64,000 nucleotides of DNA from an uncultured Lachnospiraceae bacterium (GCA_910578115.1 CAJTPO010000010.1:50672-114671), one strand, 5' to 3'; shown: positions 44,661-53,274, counted from the stretch's first letter. Notes: generated from the sequence alone by a model not told the origin. Program-made: numbers and translations.

Positions 44661-44908
44661 CTTCGAAGTATCACATCGTACTTCTGATTCGGCAGCCTGT
44701 TTTGTTAAAACATCTGCTCTTGTGTTATTATGTCTGTTAAAGAATAAAATATACGTAACAGTTTTGGGTGTTCTGGCAATGTCCTTTGGTGAATGTCTTT
44801 TTGTGAAGACGGACGTAGCGGATTATGCATATATGTCTGTTCCAGGGGATAGTGAAGCAGCGCATTCCAGCAAAATTGAGATTGTATAGTGCAGAAATGG
44901 AGTAAAGT

Positions 44909-45685
44909 ATGGAATTCAGACCATGTATCGATATTCATAACGGCTGTGTCAAACAGATCGTGGGAGGCAGCCTGAAAGATCGAAATGACGAGGCCGTAGA
45001 AAATTATGTATCCGCACAGGATGCGGCATTTTATGCCAGATTGTACAGGGAATATCAGATTACGAACGGACACATAATATTATTGAATCCGGTTACATCC
45101 TCTTATTACGAAGAGACAAAAAGGCAGGCGTTTTGTGCTCTTCGTGCTTACCCTGGCGGACTGCAGGCAGGAGGCGGGATTACGACGGAAAATGCGGGGG
45201 AATTTCTGGATGCCGGGGCAAGTCATGTGATCGTCACATCGTATGTTTTCCGGGATGGACAGATTCAGTACGATCATTTAAAAAAGCTGGTCAGGAAAAC
45301 GGGCAGACAACATCTTGTACTTGATTTAAGTGTTCGGAAAAAAGAGGATCGTTACTATATTGTGACCGACAGGTGGCAGAAATATACACGGGTGGAATTG
45401 ACGGAGCAGGTACTTGATGAACTGGCAGGCTATTGCGATGAATTCCTGGTACATGCCGTGGATGTGGAAGGGAAGGCGGGCGGCATAGAGACAGACGTGG
45501 CCGAACTGTTGGGAAACTGGGGACGGCAGCCTGTGACTTATGCGGGCGGCGTGCACAGCCTGGAGGATTTAAGAACGTTGAAGAAGCTCGGAAGGGACAG
45601 AGTGCATGTGACGATCGGCAGTGCGCTTGATCTGTTCGGGGGGAATATGAAATTTGAAGAGGTATTGCGGGAGTGCGGAATGTGA
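44909..45685 (+). CDS. hisA: HisA-type isomerase, eukaryote-like form
   Basis: A 258-residue (beta/alpha)8 protein. Start EFRPCIDIHNGCVKQIVGGS with Asp8, GGLQAGGGITTENAGEF, IVTSYVF, and VHAVDVEGKAGGIETDV with Asp185, and a second phosphate loop YAGGVHSLEDL, then TIGSALDLFGG. The motifs CIDxHxGxVKQIVGG, VTSxxF and SxLDxFGG are those of the fungal/plant HIS6-type HisA and not of the usual bacterial enzyme. It should convert ProFAR to PRFAR in histidine synthesis. No other his gene is near. ATG 44909 follows AATGGAG. A 36-codon open frame just upstream (44779-44889) has no good ribosome site. Confidence 0.88.
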   Translation: MEFRPCIDIHNGCVKQIVGGSLKDRNDEAVENYVSAQDAAFYARLYREYQITNGHIILLNPVTSSYYEETKRQAFCALRAYPGGLQAGGGITTENAGEFLDAGASHVIVTSYVFRDGQIQYDHLKKLVRKTGRQHLVLDLSVRKKEDRYYIVTDRWQKYTRVELTEQVLDELAGYCDEFLVHAVDVEGKAGGIETDVAELLGNWGRQPVTYAGGVHSLEDLRTLKKLGRDRVHVTIGSALDLFGGNMKFEEVLRECGM

Positions 45686-45699
45686 GAAGATAACAGGAC

Positions 45700-45746
45700 A
45701 AAAGATTTTCCAAGGTGTCAGAATAGCCGCCCTGGAAAATCTTTTT
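45700..45746 (+). terminator. Terminator after hisA
   Basis: AAAGATTTTCCA (45701-45712) pairs with TGGAAAATCTTT (45733-45744), followed by further Ts. It may also serve the reversed gene ending at 45774. Confidence 0.8.
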
Positions 45747-45773
45747 GTTAATGAGGGACGCCGCCGGCAGGGG

Positions 45774-48032
45774 TCAGAATTCAAGAAAATCTTTCTGCGC
45801 CTGGATTTCCGGCGGAATGGCTGCTCCCGTATTTTTGATCTTCTGGAACAGATTGTTATAGTGGTGGAGACGCTGGCCCTGCTTTACGTCATAGCGTTCC
45901 ATGGTTTCTTTGTACAGCGGGTTGGCCTTCAGTGTGTCACGGATCCCTTTGGCAAAAGGACAATAGGTGAAGAGGATCACACGGGCAATCTTATTAAGAC
46001 GCGGTGAACCGGCTCCCTCGTAGAGAACCCATGACTCGTAATCTCTGATAAACATCTCCTTAAAGCTGTTCTTTGCCTTCTGCATGGCCAGTTTGATCTT
46101 TTCTTTAGCATCCGTGGACAACTCATGGTTCTTCTTATAGAACTGGATATAATCAAAGTATTCGCTTGTAAGGGAAGGTTCCGTCACATCGTTCCATCTC
46201 GGGCCCTGAACGCGCTTACACATCTCCCAACGGAAATCTGCGGTCAGGCGGATGAAGATATTGGTCAGGTCCTCCATCTGGAAGATAGACACCATCATGC
46301 GGGCAGGTGTAGTACGTTTGCGCCCTTCGATCTCCTGCCACATAACGCCTCTGATTCCCATATTGGGCATCAGAATAATATCCGGAAGTACTTCCACGCT
46401 GATGTATTCCTTGGCGATGCCAAGCTCCGTGTTCGTATAGATCGTATCACGGTAATAGGCTCCGAAATCAACGGAACGAATATGGTTAAAGGTTTCTTCT
46501 ACTCTTGCCACCGATACCAGCGAAGTGTCCAGATCTTTCAATATATTATGTTCTGAAAAGACAGGGCAGAAACTGCTGATCCGTCCGAACGTGATCTTGT
46601 TGATGGCCGGGAATACACTCTGGAGTTCGAAGAGTACCATTTTCTCATTGTCATTTAACATGGCAGCTTCTTCTGACGCGGAAATCTTGCCGCTCGTCTT
46701 CAGTTCATGGACATAGGCCTGGAAATCGGTGTCAAATTCATTCCGGCTGGGAGATTTCGTTCCCTTGTAGATCGCCATCAACCACTCATAGACAGTGTAC
46801 AATCCCTTGGAAGGATCCGTGGGCAGATAGTCTACGATAGAATGAAGATAAGAAGCATTCTTCATGCCGGCCAGCTGTTCATCCACATATCCAAAGTTGA
46901 AGAACATCTTTAAAACTTTGGGTATGGAGGCGTCATTAAGGCTCTGGACAAATGCTTTTTCGTATACTTCATAGAACAGTTTGGTGATCTTCTGCCGCAG
47001 TTTTCTGGCGGCATCGTCGGAGCTGTTCTTATCCGTCATTTTACGGTATTGTTCCACAGATATTTTAAAAGCGTAAGCCGTCTCTTCGCTTACCTTGGAG
47101 TAGGATAAGATGGTATTAAGCGAATCAATGATCTCTGCGCTGGCTCCGGCGGCAGCATCGGCTGAATCTCCGGTATGTGCGCTCAGAGAATTTAACCTGT
47201 CATGATATTCGGCAACGCGTTTTTCATACATAGCCTGGTCGAGAGAAGAATGACTCTCCAGCTGGGACATCATGGCGGATATGGTATCGCTCAGTGTCGT
47301 GGAGTCCTCTGTATTCGAACCGATTCTGTAAAGCAGACTGGCGTAAAAATCGAACAGATCCAGCCGGTTCTCATTCATCAGAAGATTGGAGAGTTCGGAT
47401 TTATAATCGTGCAGGACACGGCATACGGAGATGACCTGATAAATGTCCTGGCTTGCTTTGGCCATAAGGCCAAACATGAAGGCAGAACTCTTCTTCTTAG
47501 CGGGAGAGTTCTTTACCAGAGCAAGCAGCTGGGAATAATAACCGCCAAGCCAGTCGGCGACATCCTCGTCCAGTACCAGCTCGGACAGTGTTTCGAGACC
47601 GGGCAGCGCTCTGGCGGCCACACCGTGCTTGTTGCAGAAAGCAGTATAGCTGCCATAGCTGTCTATGAGATAATGGTAAAATTTATCGCAATCCAGCCGT
47701 TCCTGTTCGTACTGTTTGATAATGCTGCGCAGCTGCTTATATAAAGACGCAATGATCCGGCCCGACATATCGGCGTTAACGCCCATCAGGTCAGACAACT
47801 GTGCTTTAGAACAGGGATAAGGGGCAAGAGAGACTGCCTCATCTGCTTTATAAGTAATGTAATAGGAACCAAAGTGAAGTTCACAGATCCCGATAACGTC
47901 TCCTTTGGTCAATTGAAATTCACCACCGGGCCAGGTGGCGCGGACTGTGCCATTTGTGATCAGGTGGATAGCAGTGACCGGTTGTTCGCTTTGAAATAGT
48001 AGTTCCCCGGCAGGGAATTCTTTTACAGCCAT
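45774..48032 (-). CDS. Large protein with N-terminal cyclic-nucleotide-binding-like domain
   Basis: A protein of about 752 residues. Residues 1-110 look like a cNMP/Crp sensor fold (FPAGELLFQSEQPVTAIHLI, NGTVRATWPGGEFQLTKGDV, then IGICELHF). The rest is long, mainly helical, with no DNA-binding helix-turn-helix, no membrane segment and no catalytic motif I recognise; well-folded segments include VEVLPDIILMPNMGIRGVMW and EGRKRTTPARMMVSIFQMED. ATG 48032 has AAGGAAC seven bases upstream; ATG 48047 is the alternative. It is a single-gene unit. The phosphate-binding Arg of true cNMP domains is not clear, so the ligand may differ. Confidence 0.75.
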   Translation of the reverse strand: MAVKEFPAGELLFQSEQPVTAIHLITNGTVRATWPGGEFQLTKGDVIGICELHFGSYYITYKADEAVSLAPYPCSKAQLSDLMGVNADMSGRIIASLYKQLRSIIKQYEQERLDCDKFYHYLIDSYGSYTAFCNKHGVAARALPGLETLSELVLDEDVADWLGGYYSQLLALVKNSPAKKKSSAFMFGLMAKASQDIYQVISVCRVLHDYKSELSNLLMNENRLDLFDFYASLLYRIGSNTEDSTTLSDTISAMMSQLESHSSLDQAMYEKRVAEYHDRLNSLSAHTGDSADAAAGASAEIIDSLNTILSYSKVSEETAYAFKISVEQYRKMTDKNSSDDAARKLRQKITKLFYEVYEKAFVQSLNDASIPKVLKMFFNFGYVDEQLAGMKNASYLHSIVDYLPTDPSKGLYTVYEWLMAIYKGTKSPSRNEFDTDFQAYVHELKTSGKISASEEAAMLNDNEKMVLFELQSVFPAINKITFGRISSFCPVFSEHNILKDLDTSLVSVARVEETFNHIRSVDFGAYYRDTIYTNTELGIAKEYISVEVLPDIILMPNMGIRGVMWQEIEGRKRTTPARMMVSIFQMEDLTNIFIRLTADFRWEMCKRVQGPRWNDVTEPSLTSEYFDYIQFYKKNHELSTDAKEKIKLAMQKAKNSFKEMFIRDYESWVLYEGAGSPRLNKIARVILFTYCPFAKGIRDTLKANPLYKETMERYDVKQGQRLHHYNNLFQKIKNTGAAIPPEIQAQKDFLEF

Positions 48033-48410
48033 AAAATGTTCCTTCATCTGCAGGTTATGCAGAAATCCCTTCTGAATAATGATAAGTTTATAAAATTTAT
48101 ATGCGGCAGTTTCCCGCTATATTTTAGTATACTGCGACTAGAAAATAAAAACAAGGAAGAATATAGCCCGCTTTTGCCATTTTATGCTGTACTTTTGAGG
48201 AAAGTATGCTAGAATTATATGACAGGTATGTCGATTATAAGGTTATGTTCAGACAGGTTCACATATTTAAGAGGATCCAGCGTGTTAAGGAATATACATG
48301 GGGGTTGTGCCGGTTACCGTGACACGGACGTTTTGCGAAAGGTGCAGAGACGCGTCGCGTAAAAGGGGCACAGGCAAATTCGCGCGTTGAGCAGGAATGG
48401 AGGATTTCTT
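48033..48410. other. Intergenic region between divergent genes
   Basis: These 378 bases separate the cNMP-domain gene from the 154-residue gene. A possible extended -10 (TGCTAGAAT, 48207-48215) points to the latter, but no fitting -35 box is present. GACGCGTCGCGT near 48347 is a short imperfect palindrome. Nothing else is recognised. Confidence 0.4.
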
Positions 48411-48875
48411 ATGGATAAGGAAGACATTGCGTACAGAAAGCAGGTTGTGGATACCTATAAGCCGGACGTGGAGAAGCTGATCCGTTATCTGCCGTGGCTG
48501 CAGGAGAAGGCAGGAGGAAATGTGCAGGAGAATTTCGAAGGTTCCGGCATTAAAGACAGTTCGATCACATTTCCGGTATATGACGGTATGTTGATGAGCT
48601 TTATCAAGGAAGTGCAGAGGACAGGACTTTTGGACCGCAATTATCCGTATGTTTATTCCAGAAACAGAATCAGGACGGTGAAAGATGAGCTTGCGGCCAT
48701 TGACCGGTCCGGAATCAGAGAGATGGATATCCTGAAAGGTATTTTGTCCAAATATGTGCTGGGCGGTATGACGAAGGGGAAATTGTGGGGAGAGGCAGTC
48801 AATAACAGCGTTTTTCTGAATGTGGTGCGGAAGATGAAAGAGAATCTGGAGTTTTGGGATGGACCGATGCGCTGA
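48411..48875 (+). CDS. Conserved hypothetical protein, 154 residues (DUF6508-like)
   Basis: A 154-residue soluble, mainly helical protein. It has a central FPVYDGMLMSFIKEVQRTGL and YPYVYSRNRIRTVKDELAAI, and a C-terminal ILSKYVLGGMTKGKLWGEAV. This pattern is reminiscent of DUF6508 proteins, but I am not certain. ATG 48411 follows GAATGGAGG by eight bases; the frame upstream to 48387 is discarded for lack of a site. No functional hint comes from its neighbours. Confidence 0.7.
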   Translation: MDKEDIAYRKQVVDTYKPDVEKLIRYLPWLQEKAGGNVQENFEGSGIKDSSITFPVYDGMLMSFIKEVQRTGLLDRNYPYVYSRNRIRTVKDELAAIDRSGIREMDILKGILSKYVLGGMTKGKLWGEAVNNSVFLNVVRKMKENLEFWDGPMR

Positions 48876-49066
48876 GACTGATGATCCCGGGTGGACGATC
48901 CGGCCGGGAAGGCCGTGACAGTGTTACATGAAGAGTCAGCGGTCACAGTGAGTGCATGCTGCAGGAAGGAATCAAGGGCAGTCAGTTAAGCCGGACGCTG
49001 GAGATCGGCTTAATCAAATGATATTGGGAATGAACAGTAAAGACAGTAGAGAAGGAAATGCGGCAA

Positions 49067-49645
49067 ATGGGTGAGAAATCTGTACAGAAGAAAAAATATA
49101 TATTGGATACGGCAAGGCAGGTCTTCGTGGAAAAGGGCTATAAGAGTGTGACCATGAAGGACATCGTGGAAGCCTGCGGGATCAGCCGCGGAGGCCTGTA
49201 TCTGTATTTTGACAGCACGGAGCAGATCCTGTTGGAGATTCTGCAGATGGAGGCGGAAGAGACGGACGATATTTTTTCCGAAAATATTACGGAAGGGGAT
49301 ACGGCAGCGGATATCCTGACGCTTTTTCTGAAAGAACAGAAGAAAGAGCTTCTGCAGCAGAATACCCTGACGACAGCCGTATACGAATATTTCTTTGCCA
49401 ACAGATCCACGGACAAGAATAATATGCTCAGGAAGCAGTTTGAAGCCGGCGTGCGTGTACTGGAGAAACTGATCGAGATGGGAATCTCCAGCGGGGAATT
49501 CTACTGCGAGAACCCGAAAGGAGCGGCCAGCAACATCATGTATGTGCTGGAGGGGATGAAGATCAATGCGCAGACTTTCGGCATATCGGAGAAGAAGGTG
49601 GATGAGCAGCTTCTTTATATTATGGAAGGCCTGATCATAGATTAA
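49067..49645 (+). CDS. TetR family transcriptional regulator
   Basis: A 192-residue regulator. The N-terminal helix-turn-helix is ILDTARQVFVEKGYKSVTMK followed by IVEACGISRGGLYLYFDSTE (residues about 12-52); the rest is the helical ligand and dimer domain. ATG 49067 has AGAAGGA ten bases upstream; the alternative ATG 49058 is too close to it. Such proteins repress neighbouring transporter genes on loss of ligand, but here both flanks are unrelated, so the target is unknown. A strong terminator follows. Confidence 0.9.
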   Translation: MGEKSVQKKKYILDTARQVFVEKGYKSVTMKDIVEACGISRGGLYLYFDSTEQILLEILQMEAEETDDIFSENITEGDTAADILTLFLKEQKKELLQQNTLTTAVYEYFFANRSTDKNNMLRKQFEAGVRVLEKLIEMGISSGEFYCENPKGAASNIMYVLEGMKINAQTFGISEKKVDEQLLYIMEGLIID

Positions 49646-49742
49646 CAGGCGATAGTGCGCGGGAGATGTGATCACACCCGTCTTTTCAGGGGCAGTTAGT
49701 CAAGGCCTGCAGACGGTATAAGTATACAGGAGAAATCTCAGG

Positions 49743-49776
49743 CAGACATATCCGTGTGGTGTGTCTGTCTTTTTTT
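49743..49776 (+). terminator. Terminator after the TetR gene
   Basis: CAGACATATC (49743-49752) pairs with GGTGTGTCTG (49758-49767), followed by TCTTTTTTT. Confidence 0.85.
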
Positions 49777-50109
49777 GTAACAGTTCAGCCATAAAGTACT
49801 CTGTAGACTGTGCGGGTGCCTGTACACAGAACACGGGCTGCAGAGTATTTTATGAGCGGAGCGCCTTCAGTTATGAAAAAAACGAACAAAGTTCGTTTAA
49901 ATATGAGCCGCAAAGCGGCGCCGGCTGCGTAGCAGACGCTTTTATGAATGATGAGGGCTGAACTGTTACTTTTTTTCATAAAAAATTCTGGAAAGTTGAA
50001 GACATGGTCAGCCGTGTCCCGTTATAGTAGATAGAGTTGCTTGAATAAGCAGCAAAAGGAACTGATGCAGCACAGTTTATGACTTGGGTCAGGAGAGGAG
50101 GAAGATCAT
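49777..50109. other. Intergenic region upstream of the ECF sigma gene
   Basis: These 333 bases hold several short hairpins in a row: AAACGAAC-AAA-GTTCGTTT (near 49880), GCCGC-AAA-GCGGC (49908-49920) and GCTGCGTAGCAG. A GTTATAGTAGATAG stretch near 50020 may carry a promoter. A strong AGGAGAGGAGGA (50091-50102) is the ribosome site for the sigma factor. Confidence 0.4.
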
Positions 50110-50631
50110 ATTAATCGGGAAGAACAATTATCAGCGCTGATCGATTCCTACCAGAATCTTGTTTTTTCCATATGCTACAAAATGACAGCGGATTATTTTG
50201 CCTCCGAGGATCTGACACAGGAAACATTCCTGTCGGCTTATAATCATCTGAAGGACTTCGACGGGAAGCATGAGAAGGCGTGGCTGTGCAGGATCGCGAC
50301 CAACAAATGTCTGGACTATGTGCAGAGCGCCGGGAGAAGAAGCATCCCTACCGAAGACACCGGCATAGAGGAAACCATGGGGAGAGGCCAGAGCTTTGAC
50401 AACACACCGGAGCAATCGTATCTGGAAGAAGAAGTGCGGGAGACGCTGCTTGCAAGATGCAGGTCGTTAAAGCCTCCTTATGATGAGATTGCCAGGGCAT
50501 ATTACTATGACGAAATGGATGTGAGCGAGATCGCTGCGGCGAGGGGCATGAAGGTAAAGACGGTACAGACGCAGGTTTACCGGGCAAGGTCAATGCTGCG
50601 CAGGTTGTATGGAAAGGAGAAGGGCGCATGA
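50110..50631 (+). CDS. ECF sigma factor with apparent ATT (AUU) start codon
   Basis: Reading from 50110 gives 173 residues with a complete sigma region 2 (LIDSYQNLVFSICYKMTADY, ASEDLTQETFLSAYNHL) and region 4 (YDEMDVSEIAAARGMKVKTV). The frame is open back to a stop at 50080, but there is no ATG, GTG or TTG before 50182, which would remove about half of region 2. ATT at 50110 lies eight to ten bases after AGGAGAGGAGGA, the best ribosome site in the area. AUU starts are known from infC, where they allow IF3-dependent control. A sequence error in an ATG is the other explanation. The stop overlaps the next gene by four bases. Confidence 0.8.
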   Translation: MNREEQLSALIDSYQNLVFSICYKMTADYFASEDLTQETFLSAYNHLKDFDGKHEKAWLCRIATNKCLDYVQSAGRRSIPTEDTGIEETMGRGQSFDNTPEQSYLEEEVRETLLARCRSLKPPYDEIARAYYYDEMDVSEIAAARGMKVKTVQTQVYRARSMLRRLYGKEKGA

Positions 50632-51119
50632 TTTATCAAATAGAAAATGAAAAGAAAAAGATGAAACAGAAAGACAGTGACGACTTCTCCGGCTATTTGT
50701 CCGAGGAAGCGCTGCTTGAACTGATCGGGCAGGTGGAAAGGGAAGAAATGCTGCGTGCACCGGTACATCTGAAGGAAAATGTATTGACACAGATCAGGAA
50801 AGAGCGCAGCGCGGGCAGAAAAAGGCAGGTCTTTGCCTACCGTGCCAAAGTGATGATCGCGATGGCGGCGGCGCTCACGGTGCTGATCCTGATGCCGGCA
50901 GGAAGCGTGGAAGACGAAAGACAAACGTTTCTGTCAAAACAGACGACTGCGGTATCTATGGAACAGGCAGCAGAGGAGCGGCAAAAGAGCATAGATGACA
51001 AATGGGAAGCATATCTGGAAGAACAGGCAAGCGGCGGCGTAAGAGGAATGATCGATGATATTGGAGCCAGGGTTTCGCGGTTTGGAAAGAGACTGTCATG
51101 GGACAGAGATGTGGAATAG
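50628..51119 (+). CDS. Putative anti-sigma factor (single-pass membrane protein)
   Basis: A 163-residue protein whose ATG overlaps the ECF sigma stop (ATGA), the usual arrangement for an anti-sigma partner. The N-terminal 75 residues are charged and cytoplasmic (LSEEALLELIGQVEREEMLR); one membrane segment lies at about 78-96 (MIAMAAALTVLILMPAG); the outer part is about 65 residues with predicted helix (ERQKSIDDKWEAYLEEQ). No zinc-binding HxxxCxxC motif of the ZAS type is visible. The role is inferred from position and topology. Confidence 0.78.
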   Translation: MIYQIENEKKKMKQKDSDDFSGYLSEEALLELIGQVEREEMLRAPVHLKENVLTQIRKERSAGRKRQVFAYRAKVMIAMAAALTVLILMPAGSVEDERQTFLSKQTTAVSMEQAAEERQKSIDDKWEAYLEEQASGGVRGMIDDIGARVSRFGKRLSWDRDVE

Positions 51120-51172
51120 TTTGAGAGTTTTAAGCAAATGATCATGGAGACTGGAAAGAGAGGATGAATAGG

Positions 51173-51985
51173 ATGCAGAGAAAGAAGAGCAGGTTTTTGG
51201 TGTTTGTATTGTCTTTTTTCCCGGGAGCGGGAGAGATGTATATGGGGTTTATGAAAATGGGACTCAGTCTGATGCTGGGATTCATGATCCTGACAGCGAT
51301 CGTTGGACTCACGAATCTGGGGGCGTTGGCGGTCTTCCCGTTCGCCATGTATGCATACAGTTTTTTCCATGCCAATAATCTGGCAACCCTGGATGACCGT
51401 ATGTTTCACAGTATCAGAGACGAGTATCTGTTTGGATTCGGTGAGCTTGACAACCGGAAGCTTAAGCTGGAAGGCAGGAATCGGAAGACAGCGGCAGGTA
51501 TTCTCATTGTACTGGGAGTGATGATGCTGTGGCAGGTGGCCTTTAATCTCCTCTGCGATATCTTCGGATGGGATAACCGGTTTCTCAGTGCCGTCTACTA
51601 TTTCGTACGGGACGATCTGCCGAGAGCGGTGGTCGGCATCGGTGTGATCTGGGCCGGCCTTGCCCTGATCCGCGGTAAACGGATAGCGATCGAAGAGAAA
51701 GACAATGCGTCAGATGAATGGACGGGATACCGTGAGCGGCAGACAGCAGATGAGTGGACGGGATATCACGAGCGGCAGGCAGCGGATGAACAGCCGGTGT
51801 ATCGGGAACAACAGCCGGCCGGGGACTGGCCGGGACATAACGGGAATCGGCCTGGAGCGGACGGTTTTAGAGAACAGAACGGACAGATGACAGTGCGGGA
51901 AGTACAGCCTGCCGCAGACGGAAGGATAATTTATGGAGAAGGACCGGTTGCCGATGGTCCGGATCTGCCGGAAAACAGGAATTAA
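51173..51985 (+). CDS. TM2-like membrane protein with C-terminal 12-residue repeats
   Basis: A 270-residue protein. It starts with a TM2-type pattern (LSFFPGAGEMYMGFMKMGLS), then about four membrane segments up to residue 165. The cytoplasmic or surface tail from about 180 holds four imperfect 12-residue repeats (DEWTGYRERQTA, DEWTGYHERQAA, DEQPVYREQQPA, GDWPGHNGNRPG), followed by an acidic end. ATG 51173 is preferred because AGAGAGG lies nine bases upstream; ATG 51164 is nearly adjacent to it. It is 53 bases behind the anti-sigma gene, perhaps in the same unit. Function unknown. Confidence 0.75.
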   Translation: MQRKKSRFLVFVLSFFPGAGEMYMGFMKMGLSLMLGFMILTAIVGLTNLGALAVFPFAMYAYSFFHANNLATLDDRMFHSIRDEYLFGFGELDNRKLKLEGRNRKTAAGILIVLGVMMLWQVAFNLLCDIFGWDNRFLSAVYYFVRDDLPRAVVGIGVIWAGLALIRGKRIAIEEKDNASDEWTGYRERQTADEWTGYHERQAADEQPVYREQQPAGDWPGHNGNRPGADGFREQNGQMTVREVQPAADGRIIYGEGPVADGPDLPENRN

Positions 51986-52045
51986 GGAAGCCGGCGGGAG
52001 GAGTTTACGCCTGAATCCGCAGGTTAAGCAAGAATGGAGGGGACT

Positions 52046-52369
52046 ATGGAACAGAAAGAGAAGTCTTGTCAGGTTAGAAGAATCGGTTCGGTAACATTCG
52101 GAATCACGTTGATCTGTTATGGTATCCTGTTCCTGATCAGGATCTTTGTACCGTATCTGGAATATCATATTATATTTCAGTGCTGGCCGATGGTATTTAT
52201 CCTGCTGGGCATAGAGATCCTGATAGAAAATTACAGGTGCAGGACGAAGGATGAAAAGTTTATCTATGATCTTCCGGCTATATTGATGCTGGCAGCGATG
52301 TTGTTCTTCGCGATGATCATGGCGGTGATCGATTATGCCATACGGTGTGGCAGTGTTATGTACTGGTAA
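52046..52369 (+). CDS. Small membrane protein, LiaF/DUF5668-like
   Basis: A 107-residue protein with three hydrophobic segments (IGSVTFGITLICYGILFLI, IIFQCWPMVFILLGIEILI, LPAILMLAAMLFFAMIMAV). The WPMVFILLGIEIL pattern is typical of the LiaI-LiaF-like membrane region. It begins at ATG 52046, five bases after AATGGAGGGG. The upstream genes encode an ECF sigma, an anti-sigma and a TM2-like protein, so an envelope-stress unit is plausible. A terminator follows. Confidence 0.75.
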   Translation: MEQKEKSCQVRRIGSVTFGITLICYGILFLIRIFVPYLEYHIIFQCWPMVFILLGIEILIENYRCRTKDEKFIYDLPAILMLAAMLFFAMIMAVIDYAIRCGSVMYW

Positions 52370-52377
52370 ATATTTTC

Positions 52378-52426
52378 TCCCGGAAGATGCGGATGCGTGC
52401 GCGCGGATGTATCTTCCGGGATTTTT
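52378..52426 (+). terminator. Terminator of the ECF sigma/membrane-protein unit
   Basis: TCCCGGAAGAT (52378-52388) pairs with ATCTTCCGGGA (52411-52421), then TTTTT. Confidence 0.88.
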
Positions 52427-52453
52427 ATCGTATGGAGAGTGCGCCCTGTATCG

Positions 52454-52957
52454 TTATAATTCCTCATAAGCGATCTCCCTCCTGGCCAGGAACTGTCGGA
52501 TCGACTGATCCCACAAGGCGTCGGGGGTCTTATCCATCAGAAAGGTGTTATACGAAGTGCCGGTGACAAGAGTAAGGCAGGTTCCGTCGTAGCGGATATT
52601 CAGCACAAAGGCCTTGACCTGCTGGGGCGTTATGCCGGTATCGCCTTTTTTCAAAATAGAAGCCACGTATTCCGGGATCAGATGCAGTACGAACTGAAAA
52701 GAAGCAGGCGTACGGCGACCCTTGATCAGATCGAAACAGACAGGGCGTATGGTCTGCCACTTCGTAAATTCATAGGGGAGCAGTTCCCTGTCTTCCCATT
52801 CTTCACTGGTATAGAAATCCCGGTTTTGGTGTCCGTCTATATGGAAGGTATTATAGGTGCTGATCGTAGCTTCCTCCAGCAGGAAACTGTCGAAATCTTC
52901 CCCGCCCAGAAGCCTTCCCATAAATTGTTTTACATTCGTTATCTTAAGTGCGATCAT
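52454..52957 (-). CDS. DUF5721-like protein, 167 residues
   Basis: A 167-residue soluble protein: MIALKITNVKQFMGRLLGGE, FDSFLLEEATISTYNTFHID, TKWQTIRPVCFDLIKGRRTP, SFQFVLHLIPEYVASIL and LNIRYDGTCLTLVTGTSYNT. This matches a family seen in Lachnospiraceae and named DUF5721, of unknown function. ATG 52957 follows CGAGG; the frame stays open upstream to 53053 but has no ribosome site. It is a single gene convergent with the membrane-protein unit. Confidence 0.78.
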   Translation of the reverse strand: MIALKITNVKQFMGRLLGGEDFDSFLLEEATISTYNTFHIDGHQNRDFYTSEEWEDRELLPYEFTKWQTIRPVCFDLIKGRRTPASFQFVLHLIPEYVASILKKGDTGITPQQVKAFVLNIRYDGTCLTLVTGTSYNTFLMDKTPDALWDQSIRQFLARREIAYEEL

Positions 52958-53084
52958 AGGATACCTCGATATCATGTTATCAGTCGTTTGCAGGGTCATA
53001 TGCCATGTAAGGTCAATGCGGCGGTGGAGAGCGCATTGCCTCAGAGCGGCCATGGGGAGAAGGCATGCTTTTGCATTCTCCAGG

Positions 53085-53138
53085 ACATGAAGTTATACTC
53101 AGAACGGCATTTATGGGCGACTGAGTATAACTTCATGT
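53085..53138. repeat. Perfect 18-bp inverted repeat, large hairpin
   Basis: Bases 53085-53102 are exactly complementary to 53121-53138 around an 18-base loop. The + strand continues TTTA. It lies in the 317-base gap between the reversed DUF5721-like gene and the degV-like gene, where no other structure is evident apart from a weak TTTACA-17-TTATCA (53204-53232). Confidence 0.75.
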
Positions 53139-53274
53139 TTTAGTATAGCATAATTGTGCAAAAGAAGAAAACATTTCTGCTGACATAAAAAGCAGTAAAT
53201 CTATTTACAATACATAAGATTTCATGTTATCATAAGTAGTAATGAAAACTACATTGAATAGTTGCGGAGGCCTT

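Noticed and set aside
44779..44889. A 36-codon open frame in the hisA leader
   Set aside because: No clear ribosome site and no peptide pattern such as a run of His codons that would mark a histidine attenuator.
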